This document shows, in pieces, positions 9,962 to 20,211 of a DNA stretch of 64,000 nucleotides (positions are counted from its first letter, which is position 1; every line of letters begins with the position of its first letter). The translations under genes were made by a program, and so were the position numbers. The stretch is from Seminavis robusta (Eukaryota > Bacillariophyta > Bacillariophyceae > Naviculales > Naviculaceae): NCBI GenBank assembly GCA_903772945.1, contig CAICTM010000311.1, positions 1 to 64,000 on the forward strand, in the 5' to 3' direction. A model generated the notes under the pieces. The model saw nothing but the letters and a program-made list of their open reading frames with translations. It ran no database searches and had not been told where the DNA came from.

Positions 9962-10918
9962 ATGACCTCATTGGTGCGACCCCTTTCTCTGGCAAGTCAA
10001 CGATCGCTCCTCCATTTGAGTAGTAACGGTAGTCGCCGCAGTATGGGTCTGTGGCCCAAAATCCGTCCAGTCCGCATCAAGGTGATTACCATGGACGTGA
10101 CGGGTACCATTGTCTCATTTCGAGGAACGTTGGAAGAACACTACGTGGGCGCCGCGGAAAAATCGGGGATACCGTCCAGTCAACTCCAACACAAACGATT
10201 TGGCGCATCCTTCAATCAAGCCTATAAAGAATGCTGTGAGATGCATCCCTGTTTTGGTGGCAATATAATGTCGGCCAAAGAATGGTGGCGCATCTGCGTC
10301 CAACGGAGTTTTCAATTGGCCGGTGTGGAAATGGATCCCCATCAACAAGATGTCGTCTTTCAACGCATTTATTCCACATTTGGCAGTCATGCCGCGTACG
10401 AATCCTTTCAAGATGCCAAACCATTTCTGCAATGGGCACGACGCAGTGGACTCGTCACGGGCATTTTATCCAATGCCGATGAACGATACGGCGATTCCAT
10501 ATTGCCCATGCTCGGGATTACACTCGATGAAGTGCAATTTCATTGTTTCAGTAAAGATTATCAAATCGAAAAACCACATTCCCAATTCTTTCAAGCCGCC
10601 ATTCGAGCGGCTGTGCCGTGGTTGTTGGCAAATCAACCTACCAAGTTTCAAAAAGAACAACAACTGTTGTTGCAACCAAAAGGAAGCAGTGTTGTCAATT
10701 TGGACGCCATTTGTGCCCCTTCCGAGGTACTGCATATAGGCAATGACTACGAAAAAGATTTTGAAGGAGCCAGACGAGCGGGTATGCATTGTGTCTTGTT
10801 GGATCGATATGCCGAAGACGAAAAGGCAGCCGAATGGAAACGACGAGGAGCACCCGTCTTGAAAGATTTACTCGATGTCGTAGAGTTTCTAGGTAGAAGC
10901 AATTGTCGGTTGGGATGA
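9962..10918 (+). CDS. HAD-superfamily hydrolase, HDHD3-like
   Basis: 318 aa, intronless. A basic, Ser-rich N-terminus (~1-35; SQRSLLHLSSNGSRRS) suggests organelle import. HAD motifs are in order: motif I MDVTGT (~45), motif II ILSNADERYG (~170), motif III Lys in QIEKPHSQFF (~205), motif IV IGNDYEKDFEGARRAGM (~260). Between I and II is a helical cap. The acid/base Asp normally two residues after the nucleophile is Thr (DVT), as in HDHD3-like and phosphonatase-like members. Ordinary phosphomonoesterase activity is therefore uncertain. A stretch around 215-245 (KFQKEQQLLLQPKGSSV) looks like an insertion. Substrate unknown. Confidence 0.85.
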   Translation: MTSLVRPLSLASQRSLLHLSSNGSRRSMGLWPKIRPVRIKVITMDVTGTIVSFRGTLEEHYVGAAEKSGIPSSQLQHKRFGASFNQAYKECCEMHPCFGGNIMSAKEWWRICVQRSFQLAGVEMDPHQQDVVFQRIYSTFGSHAAYESFQDAKPFLQWARRSGLVTGILSNADERYGDSILPMLGITLDEVQFHCFSKDYQIEKPHSQFFQAAIRAAVPWLLANQPTKFQKEQQLLLQPKGSSVVNLDAICAPSEVLHIGNDYEKDFEGARRAGMHCVLLDRYAEDEKAAEWKRRGAPVLKDLLDVVEFLGRSNCRLG

Positions 10919-11468
10919 ATATCAAAATGACAATGACAATATCAACGACAATCATTCTTTCCAGCAGAGAACAGAGGAGGATACAATCTTGACGCATTAA
11001 CGAGACCCACAGTCATAACAATCCATCTTTTCAATCATCGCAAGTTAGTTAGTGAGACTACGGTGAGGATGGCCCGACTATCTATAGACCGGTGTTGTTG
11101 GTGTTGTCGGCTGATATTTCTACTACTACTAGACGTAGATTAGAAGTTATGGCAGTGGCACCATAACTTCTTTTTGAGGATAATGGATTGGAAAGAATGG
11201 GCGACAGGTCATGCAACTTGAAATAGCATCCAGTCGCTTGGTTCCTGGGCAAAGAAAGGTAGTCCTCGTTTGAAAGACCAATATTCCAAATCTACGATAC
11301 CTGTCGAGGACTTCTTCATCAACAACAACGAATGATACATACATGTACGCCAATCGTCACTGCCCTTGTTGTTCACAGCATGCCTATCAGTTAGAAAAGA
11401 CGAAAGCTTTCACCCAGGCGTAGCTACCCTATCAAAATTCACCAATATTAATTAATACATACTATCAC
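10919..11468. other. Intergenic, convergent 3' ends
   Basis: Between the 3' ends of the HAD and histidine-phosphatase genes. Nothing recognised. Confidence 0.6.
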
Positions 11469-13028
11469 CTACGGAGTCCCCAAAAAAGTATTGAGAGACG
11501 TGGTGGTGGAATGAATGAATGTCGTTTCCGTGGCCGTTTCGACGGTATCAAAACTGGCGTCCGACACGGCCGACATTTCGTCTTCTTGTTGTTGTTGTTG
11601 TTCATTTTCTTCTGGCTGCTCTGCTGCTGGCGTAGGTGGCCGTCTCGCATCGAGAATATCCCGGAGTGTCACGACACGCATTTCACAATTTCCAAACTGA
11701 ATCGGTTCCGGTGGTTCTTCTTGTGGTTGTCGCAAGAGCCATTCAAAGACGCCGTAATGTCCCACTAGACAAATGGTAGATTCGGGTCGTGCCTCCAACC
11801 ATTCGACGAGTTGTTCCATACGCGCTTCAAAAGCATCGAGTGGTTCGCCGGCACAATAATAACGTTGTCCTTGGCCCGTCGGACGCCATTCTTCTTCTTC
11901 TTCCATTATTTGTGATTGTACTTGTTTTAGTTGTTGTTTTGGTGATTGTTGTTTATTGTTGTTGCTCTTGTTGTTGTTGGCAGTGGTACTGTTATTAGAA
12001 GGTGTATACCACCACGGATCATTCGTAGTACTAGTATCAGTATCATCAAATCCCGTTTGAAAATCAATGACATGCCCGTATTGATCCTCCAATTCCGAAA
12101 CGGGTTTTCCCACATCCGACACCAAATAGAGTCGTTCGGCCGCCAATGGCAATGCGACCGTGGGAACATGTCCCGGGACATGCGGCAGCAATGCCAATTC
12201 CAGTGTTTGAATGGCGCGCGTGAGAGGACTGACGACGACCAATTCGAGTTGCCGCAGTAACCGCAACGAATCGGGCGTATCGAGCATCATGGATTGAATT
12301 TCCGCTTGTTGACGGCCTTTGGGGGACAACGGCGAATCTTGATAATAGCGTTTGCGGTCATTGTCATTAAAAATATCGGTAAAATCGGGGCCTCCAAACG
12401 TAATGCCATTGGCACCAATGTACTCGTTCATGTAGGAAGTCGCATGGCGCATTAACACCAAACGTTTTCGAATTTTGGGAGGTGGTGTCTTATTGTCCAC
12501 GACTTTTGGAGGCGTGGTTTCTTTTGGTACGGCTTTTGTGGTAGTAGTAGTAGTACGAGTTGTAGGTACAGTCTTGTTGGAAGGTGTCTTGTCGACCATT
12601 TGAGGCGGAGGAGGAGGTGGACCTTCATCATCAGAGCTAGTCGCCGCTAGGGCAAATTCATGTCGCGTAGTAGGAGGCAACAAGGAGTCTCTCTTGGCCT
12701 GCAATGTTAAAAAGGCATCTCGCTTTTGCGTTCCTACAATTCGTACGGGAGAATGATCTCTACTGGGACGTCCTTTTTGTTTGGATACTGATGATGATCT
12801 TCTTGGTTTGGCCATGGCCCAGGCATAGCGCGTTTCTTTGGAATTGACAAACGCACCCGAATTCTTCGTGGGAGCTATTTTTGGAGATTTGGTCAGAGAT
12901 CGACCCGACGACAAAGATCGCACCGACGATAAAGATCTATCTGACATGATACTGGTGAACTGAAGAATGAAGCACACTACTACTAGTAATCCCAATTGGT
13001 GGTTGCTCCTCAATGGTACCTTTGGCAT
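11469..13028 (-). CDS. Histidine phosphatase (phosphoglycerate-mutase fold) with disordered N-terminus
   Basis: 519 aa from ATG 13028; an alternative ATG at 12947 would remove the hydrophobic segment LGLLVVVCFILQFTSI, which reads as a signal peptide or anchor. Residues ~30-190 are low-complexity: Ser/Arg repeats (SLSSVRSLSSGRSL), PPPPPP and a Thr run. The catalytic domain follows: LVLMRHATSYMNE (phospho-accepting His), SPLTRAIQTLELA (second Arg), an acidic ERLYLVSDVG, and LVGHYGVFEWLL (second catalytic His). An Asn/Gln-rich insert with an EEEEEW stretch lies between, and a Gln-rich tail ends the protein. The motif set supports an active phosphatase or mutase of the histidine-phosphatase clan. 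The substrate is not inferable. Confidence 0.85.
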   Translation of the reverse strand: MPKVPLRSNHQLGLLVVVCFILQFTSIMSDRSLSSVRSLSSGRSLTKSPKIAPTKNSGAFVNSKETRYAWAMAKPRRSSSVSKQKGRPSRDHSPVRIVGTQKRDAFLTLQAKRDSLLPPTTRHEFALAATSSDDEGPPPPPPQMVDKTPSNKTVPTTRTTTTTTKAVPKETTPPKVVDNKTPPPKIRKRLVLMRHATSYMNEYIGANGITFGGPDFTDIFNDNDRKRYYQDSPLSPKGRQQAEIQSMMLDTPDSLRLLRQLELVVVSPLTRAIQTLELALLPHVPGHVPTVALPLAAERLYLVSDVGKPVSELEDQYGHVIDFQTGFDDTDTSTTNDPWWYTPSNNSTTANNNKSNNNKQQSPKQQLKQVQSQIMEEEEEWRPTGQGQRYYCAGEPLDAFEARMEQLVEWLEARPESTICLVGHYGVFEWLLRQPQEEPPEPIQFGNCEMRVVTLRDILDARRPPTPAAEQPEENEQQQQQEDEMSAVSDASFDTVETATETTFIHSTTTSLNTFLGTP

Positions 13029-13426
13029 GCTGCTTTTATTAGAAGTGGTACCACTCAAGGGGAAGTGTGGAGGGAAAGAGATGCCAGGGACTTACTTACT
13101 TGAAGGTCTTGTTGCTGTGTTTTGCGTGAAACGGGAAAAAGGCATCCGCCGAAAATTGAACTGGCACTTGGTGGTTAGTGGGGGGAAGTGTGACGTGCGG
13201 GCATCTTAGAGTTAAATTAGCGTTACTGTAGATAGAGTGACTGAGCGACTGAGCGACCGTCATCGAATGACGATCGATTGACAAAGAACGAGAGAAGCGA
13301 ACTCAACGATCCAAAATGGATCTTTGATGAGCATCATCAGCAAGTACTGTTGCTTCTGTTGTCGTCAAAAGAGATACGGGTACTTTGATTGATTTAGTTT
13401 TTGGAATAGAAGAGTACTGTTTGAAA

Positions 13427-15619
13427 ATGATGGCATCACGGGGTCGTCTTCCTGCTCTGTATCTCTCGAGTGCAACCAAACGACAAACGATACGACAATC
13501 TACTATCATTTACAACGTCAACATCAACACAAGAGTGGTCAGCACAAATACAAGTACTGCGTCTACCTCAACTGCTACTTCTAGTACTAGTGGTAGTAAT
13601 GACAGTCAAACTCTCCAGTGGAAGAGTGTCGCTCTGTTTGGTGCAGGAATCGCCGTGGGCAGCCTCGTCACTTCTCAGCTGTCTCCGTCCACTTCTTCTC
13701 AGGAACCTCCCATTCAATATCCGTCGGGAATGCCACGTGCTTGTTCTTGTGAATCCAACAACGATACTAATGACAACAACAACAACAACAATAGTAAGGA
13801 AGCAATCCATCCGTCCTACCGCAATTTAACGCAAGCCCAACAAGACTTACCCGCCGTCTTGGCCAAGATTGTGGGACCCGAAAATGTCCTTGATGGAACG
13901 GCCGCAACACCCACTACCCAAACAACGCCCTTTCTCAAAGGCATGCGATTGGGACAAGGTCCTTCCTTGGCCATTGTCACGCCACGACGACTCGCTCATG
14001 TCTACGAAATATTGCCGCATATTTTAAATGCCAACTGTGTCATATTACCACAAGGACAAAATACCGGATTGACGGGAGGATCGACACCGCGCAGCAATTC
14101 TACTAATAGCGACAGTCGACCCACGGTCGTCATTTCCTTGAAATACATCGATACGATTATTCCACTCGATGGCGGCAAGCGCGTGCTCTGTTTGCCGGGC
14201 GTTGGATTGGCATCGCTCGATCGATTCTTGCAGCAGCATTTTCCCGACCGCGAATCGCATGCCAATTTGGGATCTACCTTTTTGAATCCCACTACCGCGG
14301 CGGGTATTGCCTTGGGGTCGGGTGGTACGCAATGTCTTCGTAAAGGACCTGCATTTACGACACGAGCGCTCTATTTGCGCATTTCACAAGATGCCAAATG
14401 GAAACAACCCGTCGTACAAGTTGTGAATACACTCGGCATTAAGCAATTCACAACCCAAAAGCCCATTGTCGGGTCGGATTCCAAACATTACAATGCCGTT
14501 TACAAACTCGATGCTTACACGGAAACCATCAAACGAGGATATCATTATCCACAAATGTGTCACACCGATGCCAATTGTCACGATCCAGCGCACAATCACA
14601 ACTATCCACACGATTTGTGTCACCACAATGATCAAGTCACACGGTTCAATGCCGATACGCACGGCATTGACTGTAATCGATCCGAAGGCAAAGTGGTCAT
14701 TTTGGCGACCATTCACGATACATTTCCCAAACCAAAATCGCGCAAATCCTATTGGATTGGATTTGCGTCCATGGAGTTGGCATTGGAATTTCGACGGACG
14801 GTTGCCTTACAAAATCCACACGATTTGCCACTTGCCGTCGAATACGTCGATCGCGATGCCTTTGATGTCATGGATCAAGCGGGACGCGCCATGGCGACCA
14901 TTATTTCCTGGTTGGGAAGTTCCTCCCAATTGGTGCAAACACTGTGGCATGTCAAACTGTATCTGGAATCACTGCCGTTCCAGAGTGCTCCCATTTGGAT
15001 TGATACACTCTTGTATAATGTCAATAATTTGTTTCCTTCGGTACTCCCGTCGGCTGTTCGACAGACCGGTACCACCATGGATCATCACGTCGCCATGACG
15101 GTGGGAGATTTTGGGGACGGCGGAATGGAACAGTTACTGGCGCGACTCGATGCCTTTTGCAAAAGACATGGACCCGACAAGATCGTCGTTCACGATTGTT
15201 CCAATGCCACGGCACAATTGGATGCCTTTCGATTCGTCGCCGCACCGGCGTTTCGAACGTGGTGTGTCGGTAATCGCGTGCAAGGATTCAGTGTCGACTA
15301 TGTCTTGCCCAAAAATGCCGGGCAAGCGCCGGTCCTTTCAAAGAGCCCGTTGAAACGCATGCGCTACTCCCATTTTGGATGCAACGTCGTTCACGAAGAT
15401 TTGGCGTATGCGCCCGGAGTCGATCTGGAAGATGCCAAGCATGCTCTCAAAGACACGGTGGAACGAGAGTGTGGCGGCAAATTGCCCGCGGAACATGGAC
15501 ATGGTACCGAATATCATGCACCACCGGATACACAACAACGATGGCAAGCCATGGATCCCATGAATGTACTCAATCCGGGTGTGGGCGGTCTTTCGACCGA
15601 ACCAGGGTATGGTAAATAA
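13427..15619 (+). CDS. dld: FAD-dependent D-lactate dehydrogenase, bacterial Dld type
   Basis: 730 aa from tandem ATGs at 13427/13430. The N-terminal ~60 residues are basic and Ser/Thr-rich, then a hydrophobic segment (VALFGAGIAVGSLV) precedes an Asn-rich linker, consistent with mitochondrial import and membrane association. The FAD-binding domain shows ILPQGQNTGLTGGSTP (~210), the pyrophosphate-binding equivalent of ANTGLTEGSTP in bacterial Dld. LPGVGLASLDRFLQ, ALGSGGTQCLRKGPAFT and LGIKQF follow. The C-terminal half carries the Dld membrane-binding region (YWIGFASMELALEFRR, LPLAVEYVDRDAFDV) and ends with LPAEHGHGTEYHAP and DPMNVLNPG. The enzyme should oxidise D-lactate to pyruvate and pass electrons to quinone. 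A His/Cys-rich stretch (~380-415) sits in the linker. The type is typical of proteobacteria, so ancient transfer is likely. Confidence 0.9.
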   Translation: MMASRGRLPALYLSSATKRQTIRQSTIIYNVNINTRVVSTNTSTASTSTATSSTSGSNDSQTLQWKSVALFGAGIAVGSLVTSQLSPSTSSQEPPIQYPSGMPRACSCESNNDTNDNNNNNNSKEAIHPSYRNLTQAQQDLPAVLAKIVGPENVLDGTAATPTTQTTPFLKGMRLGQGPSLAIVTPRRLAHVYEILPHILNANCVILPQGQNTGLTGGSTPRSNSTNSDSRPTVVISLKYIDTIIPLDGGKRVLCLPGVGLASLDRFLQQHFPDRESHANLGSTFLNPTTAAGIALGSGGTQCLRKGPAFTTRALYLRISQDAKWKQPVVQVVNTLGIKQFTTQKPIVGSDSKHYNAVYKLDAYTETIKRGYHYPQMCHTDANCHDPAHNHNYPHDLCHHNDQVTRFNADTHGIDCNRSEGKVVILATIHDTFPKPKSRKSYWIGFASMELALEFRRTVALQNPHDLPLAVEYVDRDAFDVMDQAGRAMATIISWLGSSSQLVQTLWHVKLYLESLPFQSAPIWIDTLLYNVNNLFPSVLPSAVRQTGTTMDHHVAMTVGDFGDGGMEQLLARLDAFCKRHGPDKIVVHDCSNATAQLDAFRFVAAPAFRTWCVGNRVQGFSVDYVLPKNAGQAPVLSKSPLKRMRYSHFGCNVVHEDLAYAPGVDLEDAKHALKDTVERECGGKLPAEHGHGTEYHAPPDTQQRWQAMDPMNVLNPGVGGLSTEPGYGK

Positions 15620-16076
15620 TTGACTAAATAAAGGAATCAGTAATTTTTGTGATTATACAATGCTGTTCTACTTGAGACAAATAGGTCGATTTTTTGATGT
15701 CAACTAGTTGGGCTCTTTGCAACCGAATCCCAACAACAAACTGAAGAACAGCACGCTAGAATACAGAATACCAAAAGGAACTCTAGACTGCGGAGAAGCC
15801 AGAAGTCCTTGGATCAGAGTAACTCTGCATCTCTCCGAAGAAAGATGATCCAACCAACCGCATGCATCGGGATCTTCTTGATGCTGGAATACATATTTCC
15901 TATTCTAGCAAATCCGCTGATGAAAAGATTATGCATTGGTTCACACTCAATGCTATAGACTATTTTATTAAGGCTACTGATTACCTGAGGAGCTTTGCAG
16001 CAATCTGCTGAGGAGACAATCACGTTCTGCAGCCAACAAACAATGCAAACTGTTCAAATCAAAAAAGGCAAAGAAC
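15620..16076. other. Intergenic, convergent 3' ends
   Basis: Downstream of dld and of the first armadillo-like gene. No feature recognised. Confidence 0.6.
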
Positions 16077-16892
16077 TCAAGAGAACATGACAGACATGAA
16101 CTGTTTGGTCCCTTCCTTCAGATCTTTATTGTTGGAATGCTTCTTTTGGACTGCAGCTACAGCTTCCACAACTCCAGCATCAATAAAAATATCCTGATGC
16201 TGTTTGAAGCAAGCTGCCAGATTGTTGAATACCATGCAACAATCCTCGAGAATGGATGTGTTGTCAGGAAACTCTTTCATGGTTTTGACCAAGAGATCCA
16301 CACCTTCAAGCTCTTCCACAAAGCAGCATGCACAATCTTTTACAACTTTGGGATTTGTGGTCAAGTTGATAAACGTGTTCCTCAGGGTATTGCAGGCATT
16401 CGTTTGCAAGTCCTCTGACTGGGGGAAGTTTTTCATGGCACTGGTAACAGCTTCAACACCTCCACATTGCACCAAAGCCATCTTTGCAGTGCTCCTATCA
16501 TATAAAAGGTTACAGAGAGCACTGCAGGACATGTTCTGGATATCATGGTTTGGGGACCACCTGCGCATGATCATGACCACTATACCAATAGGACCAAGCC
16601 TCCTTGTGTTCTCCCAATTCTTCATACCTGGATCATTGATATCATCCTTGTCTCCTAAATAGTACAAATCATGGATGCGATTCAAAGCCTCAACAACATC
16701 TTCTGGTTTGCCCTTCTGGAGTTCCACAAACAGCAACTGGGGAATCTCATCAAGCTTTGGCGCAACAATGAATTGCTCTGAAGCAGGTTCCTCAGATGGC
16801 TGTACCACTATGGGAGAAGATTCAACCACTTCAGGCTTGGTATCTTCTGCAGAGAGGCGGTGACGCTTTGACCTTGACTTTGACGGCGGCAT
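16077..16892 (-). CDS. Armadillo-like repeat protein, tandem family copy 1
   Basis: 271 aa from ATG 16892 (MPPSKSRSKRHRLS). The basic N-terminus could be a nuclear-localisation signal. The body is all-helical with ~40-residue units: VQCGGVEAVTSAMKNFPQ, LEGVDLLVKTMKEFPDN and IDAGVVEAVAAVQKKHSNN, each the G-G/AVEAV..A...F pattern of armadillo/HEAT-like repeats. A conserved family block, KLDEIPQLLFVELQKGKPEDV, precedes them. Copies 2 and 3 share the whole architecture, the same strand and the same length, so this is a local tandem family. Armadillo proteins are usually protein-binding scaffolds; the partner is unknown. Confidence 0.75.
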   Translation of the reverse strand: MPPSKSRSKRHRLSAEDTKPEVVESSPIVVQPSEEPASEQFIVAPKLDEIPQLLFVELQKGKPEDVVEALNRIHDLYYLGDKDDINDPGMKNWENTRRLGPIGIVVMIMRRWSPNHDIQNMSCSALCNLLYDRSTAKMALVQCGGVEAVTSAMKNFPQSEDLQTNACNTLRNTFINLTTNPKVVKDCACCFVEELEGVDLLVKTMKEFPDNTSILEDCCMVFNNLAACFKQHQDIFIDAGVVEAVAAVQKKHSNNKDLKEGTKQFMSVMFS

Positions 16893-17754
16893 CGTGTTGT
16901 TTGGATGATGAAGCGAATGATTCAATCGGAGCAAGCCAAAAACCAAACAAATGACAACGCAGCATCAACGAGAAATCCCTTTGAGGCGGACTGGATCTTC
17001 GATTTCGCTAGCAGCGAACTGGCAGCGTGGAAAGGTGGCGAATGATTCCGCTGGGCGCCCTCGCCGTGGTCAACTCGATCCTCAGTCCGCGTTTTGGCTT
17101 TGTCGTGGTGTCTTGTGAGCAGGCAGGAAAGTGCTATTTCTTTGAGCGTGGAAAACAAATGTTATCGTAGATTCATGACCTGTCAAACGTTACCTTAGTA
17201 GTGTATTGTCATGGTAAATCAATCGTTTCAGTTGATCGTGCTGGCTGCTGAACTGCCGATGGCTGAGCCGGTCGCCACCACTCTCCACGTTACGGTAATC
17301 TTTGGAGTGGCTCCACGCCTCCTGACGGTCGTGCCGTCAATGGCGATCATGGTGAAGGAATGGTACGGCACTACCGTACCGGTACGGGGTCGGTGATGCT
17401 ACCGGTACCCATATATATTTGGCTCACAGAAAGAAGCGTATCCATGCTGGGTTGAGCCGTCTCATCCTGGTGATGCCCAGCCTTCGAAGTTTCGGTTGCA
17501 CAATGGAACAAAAAGATTTTTTAAATTGAGTAAACGATACTGCTGAGATTGTTGGCAAGTACTACCATCACGAGCTATCCCAAAAGCGCACCGTACCATA
17601 CATGTACATCTCTGCTACTGACGACGTAAAGCATGCTGCATACCGGTACTGGTTATCGAAGCGTAGTTTTTAACGAAACCAGCAGCGAATTACTATAATA
17701 GTACATGTATTAGCGAAATCCAAAGTGTCCCAAGCCAATAGGTATGTATCAAAC
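16893..17754. other. Intergenic between armadillo-like copies 1 and 2
   Basis: Contains three TACCGGTA words (17377, 17400, 17641) and related GTACC/CATGTA palindromes. No gene recognised. Confidence 0.6.
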
Positions 17755-18579
17755 TCAAGATTTCTTTTTGGAGTTTGTGGTGAACATTTTGGTCAAGAAT
17801 TCCTCTGCTTCCGTCCTCAAGTCATCATTGTTGAAATACCTTTTTTGGATGGCGGCCGCTGCCTCTACGGCTCCACTTTTGACCAACATGTCGTGATTCT
17901 CCTTGAAACAGGACAAATTGTAGAATAACCCGCATGTACTGTGGAGTAGACTGACATGATCCGGGAACGCCTTGGTCATTCCCACAATGAGTTCAACACC
18001 CTTGAGTTTCTTGACAAAGCGAATCATGCCATCGGATATGACCTTGGGATCGCCATCTTTAATGGCAAATGTATTTTGCAGCGTCCTGATGGCTTCTCGT
18101 TGGAGTTCGACGTCGCCGGGAGATTGAAATTTGGTAATCGCTCTTACGACCACTTCGACACCGCCGCATTTGGTAATGGCCAATCGTCCCACCGATCCAG
18201 CGACATGCACCATATTGGCCAGTGTATCACATGCCATGCTTTGAATGTCGTGCTGATGCGGCCATTTGCGCATGCAAATCACAACCAAGGGAATCGGCCC
18301 TAGTTCCTTCATTTCTTTCCAATTCTTGACGGCGGGATCTTGGTCGTTCTCACAGTCATTGGCTTCCACCATTTTGCAAATGCGTTGGAGTGCCGCCAAG
18401 ACATCGGCGGGTTCATCTTTTTGCAATTCCACAATGAGGAGTTGCGGAATGGCATCCAAATTCGCCGACAAGGTGTCGTCGACGGGGATTCTCGTCGCCG
18501 GGGAGGACTGCACGACAGCCGGTTGTGCCTCGGATTCTTCGTCTTCGGGTGAGACTCGACGACGTTTGGAACTGGACAT
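17755..18579 (-). CDS. Armadillo-like repeat protein, tandem family copy 2
   Basis: 274 aa from ATG 18579 (MSSSKRRRVSPEDEE), with a KRRR nuclear-type signal. The family block NLDAIPQLLIVELQKDEPADV is followed by DPAVKNWKEMKELGPIPLVV, and armadillo-like units with TKCGGVEVVVRAITKF, LKGVELIVGMTKAFPDHV and VKSGAVEAAAAIQKRYFNN. The end is basic (NSKKKS). It is diverged from copies 1 and 3 throughout but colinear with them. The frame is intact. Confidence 0.75.
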   Translation of the reverse strand: MSSSKRRRVSPEDEESEAQPAVVQSSPATRIPVDDTLSANLDAIPQLLIVELQKDEPADVLAALQRICKMVEANDCENDQDPAVKNWKEMKELGPIPLVVICMRKWPHQHDIQSMACDTLANMVHVAGSVGRLAITKCGGVEVVVRAITKFQSPGDVELQREAIRTLQNTFAIKDGDPKVISDGMIRFVKKLKGVELIVGMTKAFPDHVSLLHSTCGLFYNLSCFKENHDMLVKSGAVEAAAAIQKRYFNNDDLRTEAEEFLTKMFTTNSKKKS

Positions 18580-19145
18580 GTTGCTGTTGTGGTTATCGTT
18601 GCTGTTGCTGGACTGTCACTTAATACTCAATAGGTATCTGGATGGAAGAGCACCATGGTGAATGGGGATCGAGGTACAAGCATGGTTGTTGCTGCTAAAA
18701 GCGATCTTTCCTGGCACATTCGCTGCCTGGTATCTTTTGGATCTTTTGGATCCAAAATGACGTCAGTCAAGTGTCTAAAAAACTGCCGAAACCCAAAAGC
18801 GGCACAACCCTGCTTTTTTTTTCTTTCTCAGCTCGATGCTCAATGGATGCGACGGAAGCATGCTGCGAAGGACACACCGTACCTATCATTCATTATAGGG
18901 GTGTCTGTCTGTCTAGCTATAGCGCTAGTAGAGTAGGGAAGGTATCTACGGAAGCCGGCGGGGAACGCTGTCAAGGGCGTATCATATTATAATATGATAC
19001 CGGTACCGTCTCTGGATATGGGAGCACCAGTACCTCTCCGTTGATTGCTTTTGCTGGAAGTTGAAAGTAGTCTATTGGCATCTCGAGGGATGGAAGTGTC
19101 GCTGTGCCAATATTCCGCGCATTGTACATACATTGTCTGCGGCAC
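18580..19145. other. Intergenic, contains a 22-bp perfect palindrome
   Basis: Upstream of copy 2. The palindrome spans 18979-19000 and is followed at once by CGGTACCG, itself palindromic. No ORF of interest. Confidence 0.6.
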
Positions 19146-19415
19146 TCAAGGATGCTTGGCGTTGTGGACCACCGTGATATCTACCGTACCGATATTGTAC
19201 CGGTACACATGGGAGGATTCATCATTCTCCACAGTCTTGCAAAACTCCTGAATAGCTGTTGCCATTGCTCCTTGACAGTCCCAACAAAGATATGCTGTCC
19301 AATTCCTAAATAAGAATGGAAGAATCTGGTTCATCCAAATGTCCTTTTGGTGCAGCAAGCATGCGCAAAGAGGGGCCACTTCTCTGCTTTTCTTTTGACT
19401 CAGTTCGGCCGCCAT
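19146..19415 (-). pseudogene. Fragment of a diatom ankyrin-family N-terminal domain
   Basis: The reading LHQKDIWMNQILPFL and the following AIQEFCKTVEND parallel LRRKEIWVDEIFPFL and YYLEYCDSVKN in the intact ankyrin protein at 24647-26134. No ankyrin repeats follow in any frame, so this looks like a leftover 5' piece. It lies inside the armadillo tandem array. Confidence 0.4.
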
Positions 19416-20211
19416 GTTGAGATGAATTTGTACATGGATTTGATGCGATGCAATACACTACAATGCATGGTCGGTTGCATGCAATGGATACATTCCGTGA
19501 AGGTCGCCCGCCGCCATTTTGGGGACAAGACAAAATTCTGCCCCCGGGCCGTTGGAATGATCGTGCCCATGAGGATGATCGTAAGCAGGAGGGTATTATT
19601 AGGGGGCATTAGGACCTGGCGGTCCAGCCAAATCGCCTTCAAATTGTCACCAAATCCATGGTATTCAGCTGGAGGACCTGCAAATCCGTCAGCAAGAATA
19701 ATTCGGGAGGGGTAACGGGGTAACAACAATCACGTTATTGACAGTCTCTTCTTCCAGCGACAATTTAGTGATGCGGCATCTATCGGTAGTCATGGCGGAT
19801 CTCCCTCCAACATTTGCTTGGCGAACTTGGGAATAAGTGTGGCGCCCAAACAAGCTTTCAGAATAGGAACCTGCCTGTGTGGAACCCATTGTAGAATCCC
19901 GTCATTCCAAATCTTGTCAAGGGGGCGATCCGGCGACATCTCGAGGCGTGGGATTAGCATGTCCAATGGAGTCGAGTCCTTCCTTCAAATATCTAATGCC
20001 GAAACGGAACCCTTGTCAACCCAACATGACGAAAAGAAGCGGCACGGCCACTGCTTGGGGATACTAGGGGATACTATTAGTGGCACTATAACGAATGGCA
20101 ACAAATCAAGCAGGGATCTACAGGTATCCTTCAGGCGCATTTCTCGTCTTTCTGTCAGACAAAAAGAACAGCCAATCAGTGAGGGTATGGACCTACCGAC
20201 ACACAGCTTGT
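19416..20211. other. Intergenic between armadillo-like copies 2 and 3
   Basis: Overlapping short ORFs on both strands, none with recognisable motifs. Confidence 0.5.

Noticed and set aside
14466-15098. 210-codon open frame in another frame of dld
   Set aside because: Rich in Ile, Thr, Pro and Trp without motifs; the overlapping Dld frame has all family motifs.
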